DNA of 6,395 bases from Kiritimatiellia bacterium (GTDB taxonomy: Bacteria > Verrucomicrobiota > Kiritimatiellia > UBA8416). The stretch covers positions 1 to 6,395 of the forward strand of contig SLBU01000184.1 in the NCBI GenBank assembly GCA_007126175.1. The letters are read 5' to 3'. The notes under the pieces were generated by a model. It saw nothing but the letters and a program-made list of their open reading frames with translations. It was not told where the DNA came from and searched no databases. The position numbers and the translations under genes were made by a program. Shown in pieces: positions 6,350 to 6,395 of the stretch. Each line of letters starts with the position of its first letter. Position 1 is the stretch's first letter.

Positions 6350-6377
6350 GTTCAGGTGTTCAGAGTTCAGAGTTCAG
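6350..6377 (+). repeat. Four closely spaced GTTCAG hexamers
   Basis: GTTCAG occurs at 6350-6355, 6358-6363, 6365-6370 and 6372-6377, with periods of 8, 7 and 7 bases; the last two intervals are exact AGTTCAG heptamers. A looser GTTTAG stands at 6325-6330. The cluster is non-coding as far as can be seen and is followed by 18 bases of unrelated sequence. Function is unknown: it could be a simple slippage repeat, a protein-binding array or the edge of a dispersed repeat family. Confidence 0.7.
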
Positions 6378-6395
6378 GACTTTGGCCACCGCCGC

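Noticed and set aside
6280..6395. Possible CRISPR or attachment site in the right-end repeats
   Set aside because: The GTTCAG units are six or seven bases with one- or two-base gaps, far from CRISPR repeat/spacer dimensions, and no integrase or tRNA gene is present.

Overview
The window is compact bacterial chromosome of roughly mid-50s percent GC by eye. It holds two divergently oriented gene blocks separated by a 174-base intergenic region (2860-3033). No RNA gene, CRISPR array, insertion sequence or phage gene is visible. The coding stretches look vertically inherited and tightly packed.

Left block, minus strand (2859 down to 1): the rod-shape (elongasome) operon mreB - mreC - mreD - mrdA. 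mrdA (PBP2) is cut by the window's left edge after 137 codons. Gaps are 15 bases (mreB/mreC) and 9 bases (mreC/mreD), followed by a 14-base overlap (mreD/mrdA), so this is almost certainly one transcript. MreB filaments at the inner face of the membrane would work with MreC, MreD and PBP2 to direct side-wall peptidoglycan synthesis. The organism therefore makes peptidoglycan and is probably rod-shaped.

Right block, plus strand (3034 to 6279): a protein with two ACT domains, a UPF0210/DUF711 'PFL family' protein overlapping it by 4 bases (ATGA), and, 19 bases further on, a stand-alone AICAR transformylase. The last protein has the folate-dependent formyl-transfer half of PurH but not the IMP cyclohydrolase half. 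An ACT protein next to UPF0210 is a known conserved pair of unknown function. Here the ACT partner is doubled and the pair sits in an apparent operon with a 10-formyl-tetrahydrofolate-using purine enzyme. This suggests, but does not prove, a role connected to formyl/one-carbon or purine metabolism.

The intergenic region has a plausible promoter on each strand around a 13-base A-rich tract. The plus-strand promoter would give an almost leaderless mRNA, which fits the absence of a Shine-Dalgarno sequence before the ACT gene. After the last gene, 116 bases (6280-6395) hold an AT-rich start, four closely spaced GTTCAG hexamers and no convincing terminator.

Organism: a Gram-negative-type bacterium. 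The single-domain AICAR transformylase of the 'LRYGENPGQ' type is one I associate with Desulfovibrio-like and other anaerobic or PVC-group lineages. The phylum cannot be fixed from the sequence alone.
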